Assembly: GCA_028284775.1 (NCBI GenBank)
Contig: JANQRB010000070.1
Coordinates: forward strand, 1 to 48,167
From: Candidatus Kapaibacterium sp.
GTDB taxonomy: Bacteria; Bacteroidota; Ignavibacteria; Kapaibacteriales; UBA7675
Direction: 5' to 3'
Length of the DNA stretch: 48,167 bases
Shown here: one piece after another, positions 27,101 to 35,995 of the stretch
How positions within the stretch are numbered: position 1 is the first letter of the stretch
Layout: the number at the start of each line of letters is the position of its first letter
Notes under the pieces: model-generated
Seen by the model: the letters and a program-made list of their open reading frames with translations, nothing else
The model's database searches: none
What the model was told of the DNA's origin: nothing
Program-made: the position numbers and the translations under genes

Positions 27101-28033
27101 GGGACGCGGCAGGAAGCTGCCGGCATTAAGGTCCAGCGCATAGGCCGACTTCGGCAGCATGTTTTTGGTTTGTAAACTACCGGACCACGAAGTCTTGATG
27201 GATACGCGACCATTGACCGGCACGGCATTGCTCCAGGGCACGCTGATGTCTATGACAAGGCCGAGTATGCGCAGCACCGTCGGATACTCCTGCAACAGCG
27301 AGACGACCTCGTGAAAGTCGTATTTGGCCTGTTGAATCGGCACGCGCAGAATCGGCCCCTGTTTGCCGTCGGCATTGGCGGCAAAGGCCGGATTGGCCTT
27401 GTTTTTCGGTTCGAAAAACAGCCTGGCCAGCGAAAAGTCACGCTGGGTGTCGGGTGCTTCCGCTTCGAGCGCCTTGATATCGCGTTTGGCGATTTCGCTG
27501 CGAAGCTGACGCTTAAACGCACGATAGGTTTCGGGGCTGATACGCAGGTCTTCAAGCTCGCGCCTCACAAGCAGCGGCACATTCTTATCCGATCTGTTAA
27601 CGGCTTCGGGAAGCTCCGTCGGATATGCAAGGGCAATTTTTTCATAGGACTTTCGGACACGGCCCAAAACATTGCGCAGCGGATAGGAGAGGATTGGCCG
27701 GGCATGGAGATTCTTATACCGGAAGGGTTTAACCAGGGTGGCGGCGGCAAACAAACTACGCCAGAGTTTAGAATCCGGCGTGGGAGCGCTGCGCTGAATG
27801 CTGGCATTATCAAACAAGGGACCGCCCTCGAACTGCAGTCCAAGATCGATCGTCGCCAGGGTGGCGGGCCAATCGACAAAATCGGCGTACTGGTTCAGCA
27901 GTTTGTTGGTCGGCTGGGCTTCGTCCGTTTGCAGACGCGGCGACACCACGATACTGCCATGCAGCCGTCGGCTGGCGGCATCGCCACTGAGGCCGTTCGG
28001 AACAAAAGTCCACATCACTTCCTGAAAAAGCAT
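24032..28033 (-). CDS. Very large (1333 aa) protein of unknown family, second gene of the two-gene operon
   Basis: I do not recognise this protein. The ATG at 28033 is certain: AGGAG lies seven bases upstream, inside the 18-bp gap after the stop of the 1685-residue gene. There is no signal peptide and no clear membrane helix. Visible features are a charged region at ~125-200 rich in Arg/Glu, and many short strand segments with paired aromatic residues (RRWTGWSLCVERPG; YRIRARAANIGGGGLTHDEADPNDFG) that read like beta-sandwich modules between ~430 and 620. There is a Gly/Lys/Ser-rich linker near 1043-1065 and a beta-rich C-terminus ending VYADVLEI. No catalytic motif was found. Its partner carries a Tat signal, so it could be exported as a bound passenger; that is inference. 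A diverged copy of its 3' end lies immediately downstream. Confidence 0.85.
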   Translation of the reverse strand: MLFQEVMWTFVPNGLSGDAASRRLHGSIVVSPRLQTDEAQPTNKLLNQYADFVDWPATLATIDLGLQFEGGPLFDNASIQRSAPTPDSKLWRSLFAAATLVKPFRYKNLHARPILSYPLRNVLGRVRKSYEKIALAYPTELPEAVNRSDKNVPLLVRRELEDLRISPETYRAFKRQLRSEIAKRDIKALEAEAPDTQRDFSLARLFFEPKNKANPAFAANADGKQGPILRVPIQQAKYDFHEVVSLLQEYPTVLRILGLVIDISVPWSNAVPVNGRVSIKTSWSGSLQTKNMLPKSAYALDLNAGSFLPRPGAGSDLNKGLLNLGAGSQYEVMQVDVDGAALKLMDFSSNLHRMNARRSGDYRVNNQAGLPAIQSAGLGLARNGLAFRLAQMLMNFNTYHLALKAAVPGDVTLFAEDLQRGYRIDIWDDASKAWHSLCRRRGEYSVDGFESPIPVDHEEGTITLGSTESADDSSPELFLHEMLLRWTGWSLCVERPGKIIGLEDEVAPSSTPKDPDFPLDSSMQVFPKSLPRLRFGWQYRIRARAANIGGGGLTHDEADPNDFGLATALEMYRRFQPVPAPAIVFRALPGKGESLERMVIRSYNDAPDKDEIKSDAASERHVAPPRGSQLLAEHHGRFDGPAGLRKDAYATMIAYDTWFNEVEVVENDADGLPLQDHEGTIHKRKHSLEDAEQLSLPYSSDPLARSVVFRGLPETAPGSLRRIVGAADSSEAIDYNKGLLAVGFGPDDSWPAWLPFRIRLEEGPAEINPPQWDEANRILTVFLAKAETALVDYSCALGQDMAEAEKNLDLMGIWQWMRDGGATPAMRTFALAGLIWALTPYRKLKLVHAVQQPLAEPRVVSITGPKQLGKTFAALQSPEIRMHGKSTGTVDVESFWKTPIDDPAKASWHYLPASAHIKELKPGPEDTKLSLFAKHEFGDTKYRRVGYRAVGTTRFKEFFATSIADEDFRRSQGRDDLTEIDIENSKRPDLPKLLYIVPTYGWESETDGQTISKTRSGGGLRVYLDRPWFSSGDGELLAAILMNSGGGQSGNNKGGSKGGSKAGPQYLQQKVQGLAATLLKTQIPEKLKPYVTQWGLDPVFLSSPTPSDMAPRVNNFRNPSKVGNNLSLAELPDSKVTAVAYQPVFDEERRLWYCDIEMDMGKSYYPFVRLALARYQPISVEDAHLSRVVVADFAQLAPDRHAVLSFDPGNDQLLNLTVHGVSYRANVVAHVSSELEVSVERRIDGATGDLGWQQAATYRMDRVHSSDTGFWTGEIPLPVPRGSEAMRLVIREYEQFVGDAPAEVSSANIAGHKRAPSGSAVVRRIVYADVLEI

Positions 28034-28051
28034 CAGGCTCTCCTTCTACGT

Positions 28052-31000
28052 TTACGCAAATGCCTCGCAGTAGCTGTCCCACATACGCGACTGGCCGGGC
28101 CGGTCGTTGTCTTCCAGCAGCAGTTCGCTAACCAGAGGATCGCCGTTGGAGCCCTTAAACTGACGCTCAACCGTCATCGACACGGAGGCGCTGAAAAACA
28201 AGACCTCGATTTCAACCGTTACCGTTGCCTGTCCCCATACTTTGCCGTTACTCTGCCATGTGAGTGACAGATAGAATTTCACGGACAGGCGAATCAGGCC
28301 CAGAATTCGCAGGTGGCCCTGAATATCGATATAACCTGTCAGCGTCGATTCACCTTCTTCGTATTTGTAGTACAGGCCCGCCATCACGGAAACGCCGCCG
28401 CTGGCCACGCCGATGTCCAGCGCAATCGCCGCGCCAAATTCAAAGGCCGCTTCCAACAGACGCAGCCCGTCTGGCGTTACCTCCAGGCCGAAAAAACCGC
28501 CGCCGCCGAACATCGACACGGTGAGTCGGAAGGGACTGTCGCGGGTGCAAAAAGAAAAGTAAAACGACAGGGGGTCGCCAGTGAAAGGCAAAGCGACGGC
28601 AACGTTCAGCGAAATGTTCTGGATGTTTAAGACGCCGACCGCGATCGAAGGGATGGGCAGGCTGTACGAAGCCTTGATGCCGGTGGGCTGCAAGTCGATC
28701 TGCGGCAGGCTGCCGAAACCGCCGCGAGGGATCAGCTCCTGTAATCGGTCGACGAAACTAAGCGGCCCCTTAAAACTGATAGTTGAAATATCGGTCTTGA
28801 CGTCCGGCTTCGAGCCGTTCTTGGAATAGAAGGATATGTAGTTGAACCTGATGGAAAGCAGCGCGATGATCGGCTCCACCAGATTGATCTCGAAGTTGGT
28901 CAGGGAGCCGCGCAGTGTAAAGACCGGCGGACTCGCCACTGCGGCGGGGTCGCTGTAATCCAGCGATTTGCAGAGCTGCGCCGAAAGTGAAAGTTTAGCT
29001 TCATGTGAAATAAAAAGGTCGCCGAGAGCGCCGCCTGATGTGCTTTTTACCGGGGTCTCCCAATCGTAACCGACACAAAGTCCTTTTTTCAGCAGGTCCA
29101 GCGTGTTTGTGAGCTGTTCATATTTCTGCAGGGCTTCGTTCCCCATGCTGCGCAGCTCTTTAACCTTTTCAGCCGCCGACTGGTTAATTTCATTGACATT
29201 TTTTTCCGCGGCTTTCAGTGCCTGTTTGATCTCTTCCTGTAAAGTTTTCTTCGCCGAATCCGAGGCTCCCGCCAGCGCGTCGATTTTTGACTTTGCGGTA
29301 TTGACGGCGCTCTGTGCCTCGTTTTTCAAGTCTTTGATTGTCTGCAGCGGAATATCGCTCGCCACAAAATCCAGCACTTCGCTCTGCATCTGATTCAGTC
29401 GGTCCTTGATGGCATTCTTCGCGGCATTCGAGAGATTATCCGAATACTCATCCATCAGTCCGTAGGAAAGCGCACTCGCCAGCTTGGGAACTTCATCCAG
29501 GTTGGACAAAATATTAAAGACGACCTGCAGAATGTCCTTCAGCTTAATGCTGCCGAAGAGCTTGGCATTCAGGACATCGGCGAAGATTTTTTCCGGGTCG
29601 AACTTGCCGGACGCGAGCTCGGTCAGATTGGCATCGCCGGTCGGAGCATTGGGATCGTTGGGTTCGCCGGAGACGGGCCCCATCATGCGGGACAGACCGT
29701 GCACCGCCATCGTCGGAGCCGCGAGACCACCCGATTTGTCCGTACTGCTCCCGAAGTTAAGTGAGATGGCGTTAACAAGCTTAACAAAAATTTCGCCTTT
29801 GTTTTGGTCGCCATCGAAGCCATGCTCCAGATAGCCGTCGTCATAGGCGACATTGGCGCCGCCGGCGTTGCCGGTTAACTCCTCAATTTCAGCGTGACGG
29901 ATTGCGGACACGGCCATACGCGGAAAGAAGCGCGGCTGATTCTTTGCCAGCTGCACGGCCTGTGCCGGAACATTGACGTCGAAGGTCAGGGTATTGGCTT
30001 CCAGCGCCGTGTCACCGGCTTTGGCGGCCGGAGCCATGCTGACGAGCTGCCCCTGCATGGCAACCTCGTTTTTGTGCGCGCCGCCCGGGAATGTCGCGGC
30101 GGAATAGGCCGGAGCAATTTTATTGGCTAAGAAGTCCGCTGAATTTGCATATGCCTGCGAGACGAAGAGCAGCGGCATCTCGAATTCCAGGTCGTCGCCG
30201 GCCCAGTCCTTGGCCCGGATATGCCAGCTGAAGTCCTTGGTATTCAGCTTCGGCCAGAAAGCCTCGCGGCCCTTGTTATCGATATCGCTGTCTTCCGGCT
30301 GATCGATGGGCGGCGTTACCAGAGTTGTAATCTCGATTCGGCGCAAGGGCAGGTCACGATTGGCATTGTCACTGCCTTGCAGACCGCCGGCGGGAATCAC
30401 TTTCACGGGCTGGCGGACCATGATATACATCTTTTGAAACATATAGGCCGCCATATCGCCCCGTGGCGTGCGCGCAAACTTACGCTCGGTAATCTTCACC
30501 AGGGTGGCGCGCTGGCCCAGGGGAAACAGGTAACCGGCATACATTACCCGGACATAGTGGTCACGCCCCTGTGTACCGCGATGCTTCCATTGCTCGACGG
30601 AAACATCGGTCGGCTGACCATTGCCCATCGGCGGGTCGAAGTTGCCGAGAACGTTAACCCAGGCGCCGAGCGAGGAGAGCATCAGGCGCTTGACATCTAC
30701 GGGTACGGGCGTATAATCGGGGCGGTAGAAATCCGAGCTGAGGGCTACCAGTTCATAGCGATCACGACGGTCCAGCGACATGCGAAATGGCCATTTGTCG
30801 ACAGCGCTCGGCGGCGCCGTCTTGTGCCAGTCCGGCGACCAGATAGCCCTGATTGTGCGCAGGTAATCGTTCGCTTCGTCCGTGCTGCCGTCTTGGCGCC
30901 GGACGCCCAGGCGTGTGTGCCACAGCTCCGCGCGACCATTGAGAGGATTGATCACCGGCAGCAGCTTGTGTGCCCAGGAGCCGTATTTGTTGGGTGAAAT

Positions 31001-33109
31001 GATCAGTCGATAGGGAATTTCGAGGGCCGTCTGTTTGTTGCCCGGCTCGGCAATTTGCGGTTTAATCTGGATGATACCGAGATCCTTGATGACATCTTTG
31101 GCCAGGAAGCTCATAACTCCCTGGTTGTTGTCCAGGTCATCGCCAAGGGCAGGGGGGAGCTGCGCGCGAACCTGCGGCGTCAATTGTTTAGTCGGGCCCT
31201 GGGTCCGCTTTGACTTCGGCGGCGCATCACCCACGCGACCCAAAGTTCGGTTATTTTGTCGGCGGCTGCGCACACTACCAATTTCCGCGCGTTTTGCGCC
31301 GCCGCCGGCAGACAAGATTGTTTTCGAATCGGCCGCAAGGCTGCTGATTTTACTCAGCAAACGGACGACAGGCGGCGGCAGGGCCGTCGGTGCGACGCTC
31401 AGCGAGTACTCTGACCAGTCGAGCAATCCCTCCAGACTGTAATCGATAGTACCCTTGCTTTTCGGCACCACGAAGGCCAGGCGGCTGGGGCCCGAGATTC
31501 GCGCCTGAATCGGCGGCGCGCCCGGTTTTTCATCCGATGCACCTGGTTCGCTGTCGTCGCTGGTATTGGCGGTTTCATAGAAGGCGCGCTCGGCGATATT
31601 CTGCGGCTGAAAGTGCACCACCAGATAGGAGGTCTTAGCGCTGTCTTTGTGACGAAGCTGACCGGCGGCCGTATTGAGCTCGAAGTTAAAAAACTCGAAA
31701 CGCAGGACGACAAGGTCGTCCGGCCGAATGATTGAAACGCTGAAGCTTTCCGGCAGAATGAGTTTACCGGTCAGCTTTTTCGCGTCGATCTGCAATTGCC
31801 CTTGTCCGGCTTGGCGTTGCGGCGCTTGTTGCGTGGCCTTACGTCTGCCGCCGCGTTGCGGGGCGGCGGCGATCAACAAGTGTGTGCCGGGCGCCATGGC
31901 CGAGGGGCTAACCAGCGCATTGGCCAGGGGCGTGCCGAGGCGCAAAAAGGCGGGCTCGCAAACTACCTGGCGCAGGCGGCCGTCACGGGCATGCATTTCA
32001 AAGGGGGGAGTCGCGGGCGTATCGCCTAACTCCAGGCTGCAGGCGTCTATATGGTGCCATACGGCTTCGGCGGCAAAACGAGCGCTCAGGCTCTCGTGGA
32101 TTTTGCCCCGGCCGAAACTTCGCAGGACTCTTACTTGACGCAGCGGCAATCGCAATGGAAGTTCGCGGCTACCGGCGATGCCGCCGGCGGGTTGGATCGC
32201 GATACCGGCCGTCTCGTCGTCGGTCGCCAGCAATAGTGCGCCTTGCTGCCGGCCTTTGTGATTTTCGGCGGTCTCGATGCAGGCAGCATCAAAGGCATTG
32301 TCGGGCACCTGCAGATCCCAGGTGTTTTGCGGCCGGGCAAAGGGCCTGCTGCGCCAGTCCTGCCCTTCTCGCCGAAACCGAAAGAGTGTGCGACTACGAG
32401 GAGCGTTCTTGAGAAGGGATGGAAAATCCGGCTCAGCAAGACCGAAGAGCAGTTGATCGGCGTCCAGCGAAGCCTCCCAGGCTTCGCAGCGTACGATCGA
32501 GGGCGCACGCAGGCTAAACTGCCAGTCAGGTCTGTATTCAGCCTGGGCCTGGCCCTGTAGATCCAGACCGCTGCCTTGCGGACCTCGATGGTCGAGTGTC
32601 ATTCCGCTGCGCGCGGGCACGATTCCCAGGAGCCACTGCTCCAGCGGCAGCTCGGCATCAAAGCCACCCAGCGCGAAGCGCAGACGCATGCGATGCCCCA
32701 TAATGGCGGGTTTGATCGCGCAGTGTAAATCGGCTGTCAACGATGTTCCGGGAAAGCGGGCGTCGCGTAGCTCGACGATCTCCGTCGTACCCTCGCGCCG
32801 TCGGCGCAGGAGCGCCTGACCGCCGAAATCGCGCGTGTCGATTACCCAGCGTTCGACGCCGCCCAAAACAAAAGCCACGCGCTCTTGGGTACTGCGCAGC
32901 TCCAAATCGCCGGCTGCAGTTTGTGTGATGGCTCGCAGCGCGGGCGAGGCCGTCACGCCCGCCGCACCGGCAAGACCAAGAAGTCGGCGCCGCGACAAGG
33001 ATAACTGGTCCGACTGTTCGATTAATTGCGCGCTGAGAGTTTGGCTGGTCCGCATCAGCGGTGCTAGAGGGCGGCGCACAGCGGACAAATTGAAAATCGA
33101 TTGTTTCAT
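28052..33109 (-). CDS. Very large (1685 aa) Tat-signal protein with coiled coil and beta-rich C-terminal half
   Basis: I do not recognise the family. From the ATG at 33109 the N-terminus has a twin-arginine motif S39-R-R-R-L-L-G45 followed by a hydrophobic LAGAAGVTASPAL, a typical Tat signal with a long n-region; an upstream ATG at 33250 would make the n-region implausibly long. Residues ~60-900 are mixed strands with many polar linkers. Residues ~1227-1341 form a long Ala/Lys/Glu coiled coil (KNEAQSAVNTAKSKIDALAG; KALKAAEKNVNEINQSAAEKVKEL). The last ~320 residues are almost continuous amphipathic beta-strands with Gly-rich turns (MFGGGGFFGLEVTPDGLRLLEAAFEFGAAI), somewhat like elongated beta-groove or barrel proteins. 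Tat export implies folding, and perhaps cofactor or partner assembly, in the cytoplasm. The stop is 18 bp before the 1333-residue gene. Divergent from the RCC1 gene. Confidence 0.85.
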   Translation of the reverse strand: MKQSIFNLSAVRRPLAPLMRTSQTLSAQLIEQSDQLSLSRRRLLGLAGAAGVTASPALRAITQTAAGDLELRSTQERVAFVLGGVERWVIDTRDFGGQALLRRRREGTTEIVELRDARFPGTSLTADLHCAIKPAIMGHRMRLRFALGGFDAELPLEQWLLGIVPARSGMTLDHRGPQGSGLDLQGQAQAEYRPDWQFSLRAPSIVRCEAWEASLDADQLLFGLAEPDFPSLLKNAPRSRTLFRFRREGQDWRSRPFARPQNTWDLQVPDNAFDAACIETAENHKGRQQGALLLATDDETAGIAIQPAGGIAGSRELPLRLPLRQVRVLRSFGRGKIHESLSARFAAEAVWHHIDACSLELGDTPATPPFEMHARDGRLRQVVCEPAFLRLGTPLANALVSPSAMAPGTHLLIAAAPQRGGRRKATQQAPQRQAGQGQLQIDAKKLTGKLILPESFSVSIIRPDDLVVLRFEFFNFELNTAAGQLRHKDSAKTSYLVVHFQPQNIAERAFYETANTSDDSEPGASDEKPGAPPIQARISGPSRLAFVVPKSKGTIDYSLEGLLDWSEYSLSVAPTALPPPVVRLLSKISSLAADSKTILSAGGGAKRAEIGSVRSRRQNNRTLGRVGDAPPKSKRTQGPTKQLTPQVRAQLPPALGDDLDNNQGVMSFLAKDVIKDLGIIQIKPQIAEPGNKQTALEIPYRLIISPNKYGSWAHKLLPVINPLNGRAELWHTRLGVRRQDGSTDEANDYLRTIRAIWSPDWHKTAPPSAVDKWPFRMSLDRRDRYELVALSSDFYRPDYTPVPVDVKRLMLSSLGAWVNVLGNFDPPMGNGQPTDVSVEQWKHRGTQGRDHYVRVMYAGYLFPLGQRATLVKITERKFARTPRGDMAAYMFQKMYIMVRQPVKVIPAGGLQGSDNANRDLPLRRIEITTLVTPPIDQPEDSDIDNKGREAFWPKLNTKDFSWHIRAKDWAGDDLEFEMPLLFVSQAYANSADFLANKIAPAYSAATFPGGAHKNEVAMQGQLVSMAPAAKAGDTALEANTLTFDVNVPAQAVQLAKNQPRFFPRMAVSAIRHAEIEELTGNAGGANVAYDDGYLEHGFDGDQNKGEIFVKLVNAISLNFGSSTDKSGGLAAPTMAVHGLSRMMGPVSGEPNDPNAPTGDANLTELASGKFDPEKIFADVLNAKLFGSIKLKDILQVVFNILSNLDEVPKLASALSYGLMDEYSDNLSNAAKNAIKDRLNQMQSEVLDFVASDIPLQTIKDLKNEAQSAVNTAKSKIDALAGASDSAKKTLQEEIKQALKAAEKNVNEINQSAAEKVKELRSMGNEALQKYEQLTNTLDLLKKGLCVGYDWETPVKSTSGGALGDLFISHEAKLSLSAQLCKSLDYSDPAAVASPPVFTLRGSLTNFEINLVEPIIALLSIRFNYISFYSKNGSKPDVKTDISTISFKGPLSFVDRLQELIPRGGFGSLPQIDLQPTGIKASYSLPIPSIAVGVLNIQNISLNVAVALPFTGDPLSFYFSFCTRDSPFRLTVSMFGGGGFFGLEVTPDGLRLLEAAFEFGAAIALDIGVASGGVSVMAGLYYKYEEGESTLTGYIDIQGHLRILGLIRLSVKFYLSLTWQSNGKVWGQATVTVEIEVLFFSASVSMTVERQFKGSNGDPLVSELLLEDNDRPGQSRMWDSYCEAFA

Positions 33110-33658
33110 CGACTGCTTGTGACTCGTCTGTTGCAGGAGAAAAATCAAAGGGCAATGCCTTGGGCTAAAATCACGATTCCGATTCTGGATCGCAAATGAA
33201 TTTTTCGGAAGGAGAATACAACTCGGCTTGCTTGGCGCTAATCGTAGCATTCACGAGCCCGGAATGCCGGTTTCGCCCCATGTTAACGGCACAAGAGCCC
33301 GCGCGTACCCCAAAATTACCCAATCGATTATGCAGGCGGAATATGCCAGACAGCAATCCCCGGCCTTTCCGATGTCCAGTTTTGATGTTGCAACATTGAA
33401 TACTTAACATATAGAGGAGTATAGTCCCGATACTGCAATTAGGTAGATTGGGAGAAGTTAATTGTTGCAACATCCAATTCGACCGGGAATAGTTGCTTGA
33501 TAGCGCTTTCAGAAACAGACCGAGGAAGCTTAAACAAGCGAGCTGAGGAAGCGCTTGCCCGCGGTACATTATTTTCATAGATTAACTTCCGTTATCCGCT
33601 GAATTGAATAGCAACGAAAGTTGATGAATTCAAGATCGCTTTAAGCACGGGAGCACGC
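33110..33658. other. Divergent intergenic region between the large operon and the RCC1/barrel operon
   Basis: 549 bp, AT-richer than its neighbours, with the two palindromes described separately. The extension of the large gene to an ATG at 33250 is open but not supported. The stretch CATATAGAGGAGTATAG near 33410-33425 is AT-rich and could belong to a promoter for either direction, but no boxes can be assigned. Confidence 0.4.
33384..33475. promoter_or_regulatory. Paired palindromes TGTTGCAACA, candidate operator
   Basis: ATGTTGCAACAT (33385-33396) is a perfect 12-bp palindrome. TGTTGCAACA recurs at 33463-33472, 77 bp centre to centre, close to an integral number of helical turns (about 7.3). 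Both lie in the divergent promoter region. A weaker match, ATGTTGCAATAA, occurs near 39778 upstream of the sugar dehydrogenase gene. This is the form expected of a dimeric repressor or activator site; no regulator gene is adjacent to name it. Confidence 0.4.
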
Positions 33659-35914
33659 ATGACAGGCAACCTGCCACGCTCAGTACTCTGTCTGATAGTT
33701 GCGATGATTCTTGCGGGCGTCGGCCTGCAGGCACAGTCCGTATCGGTACAGCTTTTTCAGCCGCCGCCAAATCAATTGCGCGCCTCTGATCTATGGCGTC
33801 TCAACATTTCGAACCTCGGCAGCGAACCAGTCACGCTTTACCTGCGCGGTATTGTTACCGAGGCCCGCGATGGAGAAGTGGTTGTGGCGGAATCCGCCAC
33901 TTTCGAGCTGGCGCCGCGCGAATTCAAACGTGTAACGGCGCGCGATATCAGCCCGATCAAACGGATCAGCTCGATCAAACGCTACGAAGATGCCTTTCTC
34001 CGGACAGGCACGGTCCCATCCGGCGACTATGAAGTCTGCGTTTTTGCTTTATTGGTCGATAACGGCGAACGCACGGAGGAAGAGCTGGGCAGCGACTGTT
34101 TCAGTCAGCTCATCGAGCAAGCCAGCAGCTTGATGCTCGTGATGCCTGATGATGAGGCCGAAGTTTCGGAGAGTCTACCGATGTTTACCTGGATGCCGCC
34201 GGTGCCCTTGCCGCGCGGCAGCCGCATTAAGTATTCGCTCAAAGTCTATGAAATTTTCGGCAAGCAGACGGCCTTCGACGCCACACTCAAGAATCCGCTG
34301 CATTTCAAGCGTGAAAATATCGGTCCGCCGAATTTGCTGTATCCCGTTTCTGCCCGCCCTTTCGAAGATGGCCGGCGATATGCCTGGATGGTGGAGGCTT
34401 TTGGCGCCGCCGGTGCAGCCGATGTACGGCTCAGCGCCAGCGAAGTGTGGTCTTTTCGCAAAATTCCGGGCGATACGCTGGCAGAAGAGGATGAAAAGAA
34501 GAGTAAACCGGCCGCCAGCACGAAATTGATTGCAGCAGGCATGGCACACTCGCTGGCCGTCGCATCCGAGCCCGAACCCTTCGTCCTTGGGAAGCTGGCG
34601 CTGCGCCCCGGCAAACTCGTTCTGGCCGATCAGGATAAATTGCAGCCGGGTTTGCGGGAATTGGACAACATCGTCTTGCCGCAGCGCAAGGCGCAGCGCG
34701 CCAATTCCACAGGCAAGCGGGCAATCAGAGCCGAAATTGACGACGACAAGGAAAACGGACTGAATGGCGAGCGGGCCATTCTATCGCCGGCTGCCGGTGA
34801 CAATTCCGGCAGCTACACGCCCGGCTATGATCTCGATACGGCGACCTTTCACGAAATATACGCCAGACAGCTCGAAGGCGATCTGTGGTCATGGGGGCTC
34901 AACGATGAAAGACAGCTCGGCAATAGCGGCGAAGCCTTTAATCCCAGCCCGGCAAAACTCGACATTAAGGATGCCATCGCCCTTGCCTGCGGGATGGGAC
35001 ACTCGCTTATTGTTCGGAAGGACGGCAGCGTCTGGAGCTGGGGCTTCAATGACTATGGCCAGCTCGGCATTGGTACGCTGAGCGACAAAAGCCAGCCGGG
35101 GAAAATCAGCGGCCTGAGCAGTATCATTGCCGTCGCAGCCGGTGCCCGTCACAGTCTGGCCCTGAAGCTTGCTGCCGGAACGGTGTATAGCTGGGGCTAC
35201 AATCGCAGCGGCGAGTTGGGCATCGGCTCGCGTGAAGACCAGGCAAGCCCGCAGATTGTCATGGGGCTGCCTGCATGTATCGATTTGGCCGCCGGCAACG
35301 GGCACTCGCTGGCTTTGACGCAATCAGGACAGGTCTATGCCTGGGGCAGCAACTACTACGGACAGTGCGCTCATCCGGCAAAAAACTATATCCTCGCTAC
35401 GCCGCGGCTGGTGCCCGGGCTGCGCAATGTTGTCGCAATCGGCGCCGGTGATCACCATTCTCTGGCCCTGACCCGTGACGGCAGCGTTTGGGCCTGGGGC
35501 AATAATGCCAGCGGCCAGCTCGGTTTCGATCCTGCCCTGCAAAGCGACAGCAGCGCCGTCCGGCGGATCACCGCGCTCAGCGACGTGGTCGATATAGCGG
35601 CGCATGGCGTGTACTCGATTGCCCTGCGGCGCGACAGCACCGTCTGGCTTTGGGGCAACAACTACCTTGGAACGCTGGCTAATGGCAGCCGCAGCAATTC
35701 CTGGCAGCCTGTGAAAGTGCCGACCATTGCGGCAGCGGTAGCTGTGGCGGGAGGCGGCAGCCACGTATTCGCCTTGCGCAGCGACGGCAGCCTGATGGCC
35801 TGGGGTGATAATACCTACGGACAGCTGGGCCGCGGCAGCAGCAGAGAAATTTCCTCCGATTGGGCGGAAGCGCCTAACCTGCCGGATGCCGTCCTCTATG
35901 GCAGCGGCCAATAA
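33659..35914 (+). CDS. Exported protein with FnIII-like N-terminus and seven-bladed RCC1 propeller
   Basis: 751 residues; the ATG at 33659 has GGGAG five bases upstream. A signal peptide (VLCLIVAMILAGVGLQAQ) leads to a beta domain (~25-130) with LNISNLGSEPVTLYLRG and SGDYEVCVFAL. A second, FnIII-like domain (~150-275) has MFTWMPP and RRYAWMVEAFG. These two modules resemble those at the N-termini of large FCB-group surface proteins. After a charged linker (~290-400), residues ~405-745 carry seven RCC1 repeats with the cores WSWGLNDERQLG, WSWGFNDYGQLG, YSWGYNRSGELG, YAWGSNYYGQC, WAWGNNASGQLG, WLWGNNYLGTL and MAWGDNTYGQLG. Seven matches a closed propeller. It probably binds a ligand or partner at the surface or in the periplasm. 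The barrel gene follows after 81 bp, so the two products probably work together. Confidence 0.87.
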   Translation: MTGNLPRSVLCLIVAMILAGVGLQAQSVSVQLFQPPPNQLRASDLWRLNISNLGSEPVTLYLRGIVTEARDGEVVVAESATFELAPREFKRVTARDISPIKRISSIKRYEDAFLRTGTVPSGDYEVCVFALLVDNGERTEEELGSDCFSQLIEQASSLMLVMPDDEAEVSESLPMFTWMPPVPLPRGSRIKYSLKVYEIFGKQTAFDATLKNPLHFKRENIGPPNLLYPVSARPFEDGRRYAWMVEAFGAAGAADVRLSASEVWSFRKIPGDTLAEEDEKKSKPAASTKLIAAGMAHSLAVASEPEPFVLGKLALRPGKLVLADQDKLQPGLRELDNIVLPQRKAQRANSTGKRAIRAEIDDDKENGLNGERAILSPAAGDNSGSYTPGYDLDTATFHEIYARQLEGDLWSWGLNDERQLGNSGEAFNPSPAKLDIKDAIALACGMGHSLIVRKDGSVWSWGFNDYGQLGIGTLSDKSQPGKISGLSSIIAVAAGARHSLALKLAAGTVYSWGYNRSGELGIGSREDQASPQIVMGLPACIDLAAGNGHSLALTQSGQVYAWGSNYYGQCAHPAKNYILATPRLVPGLRNVVAIGAGDHHSLALTRDGSVWAWGNNASGQLGFDPALQSDSSAVRRITALSDVVDIAAHGVYSIALRRDSTVWLWGNNYLGTLANGSRSNSWQPVKVPTIAAAVAVAGGGSHVFALRSDGSLMAWGDNTYGQLGRGSSREISSDWAEAPNLPDAVLYGSGQ

Positions 35915-35995
35915 CTGTTTGCGATCGCTGGAATGCGGAAGGAAGGCTCGCACATTGCCGGCAAGCGCCAAAGGGAGTAAACGAGGGGCAGTTCA

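Noticed and set aside
27311..28267. 318-codon plus-strand frame spanning the junction of the two large minus-strand genes
   Set aside because: The minus-strand junction has a strong ribosome site and long continuous frames on both sides; the plus-strand frame has no start support.
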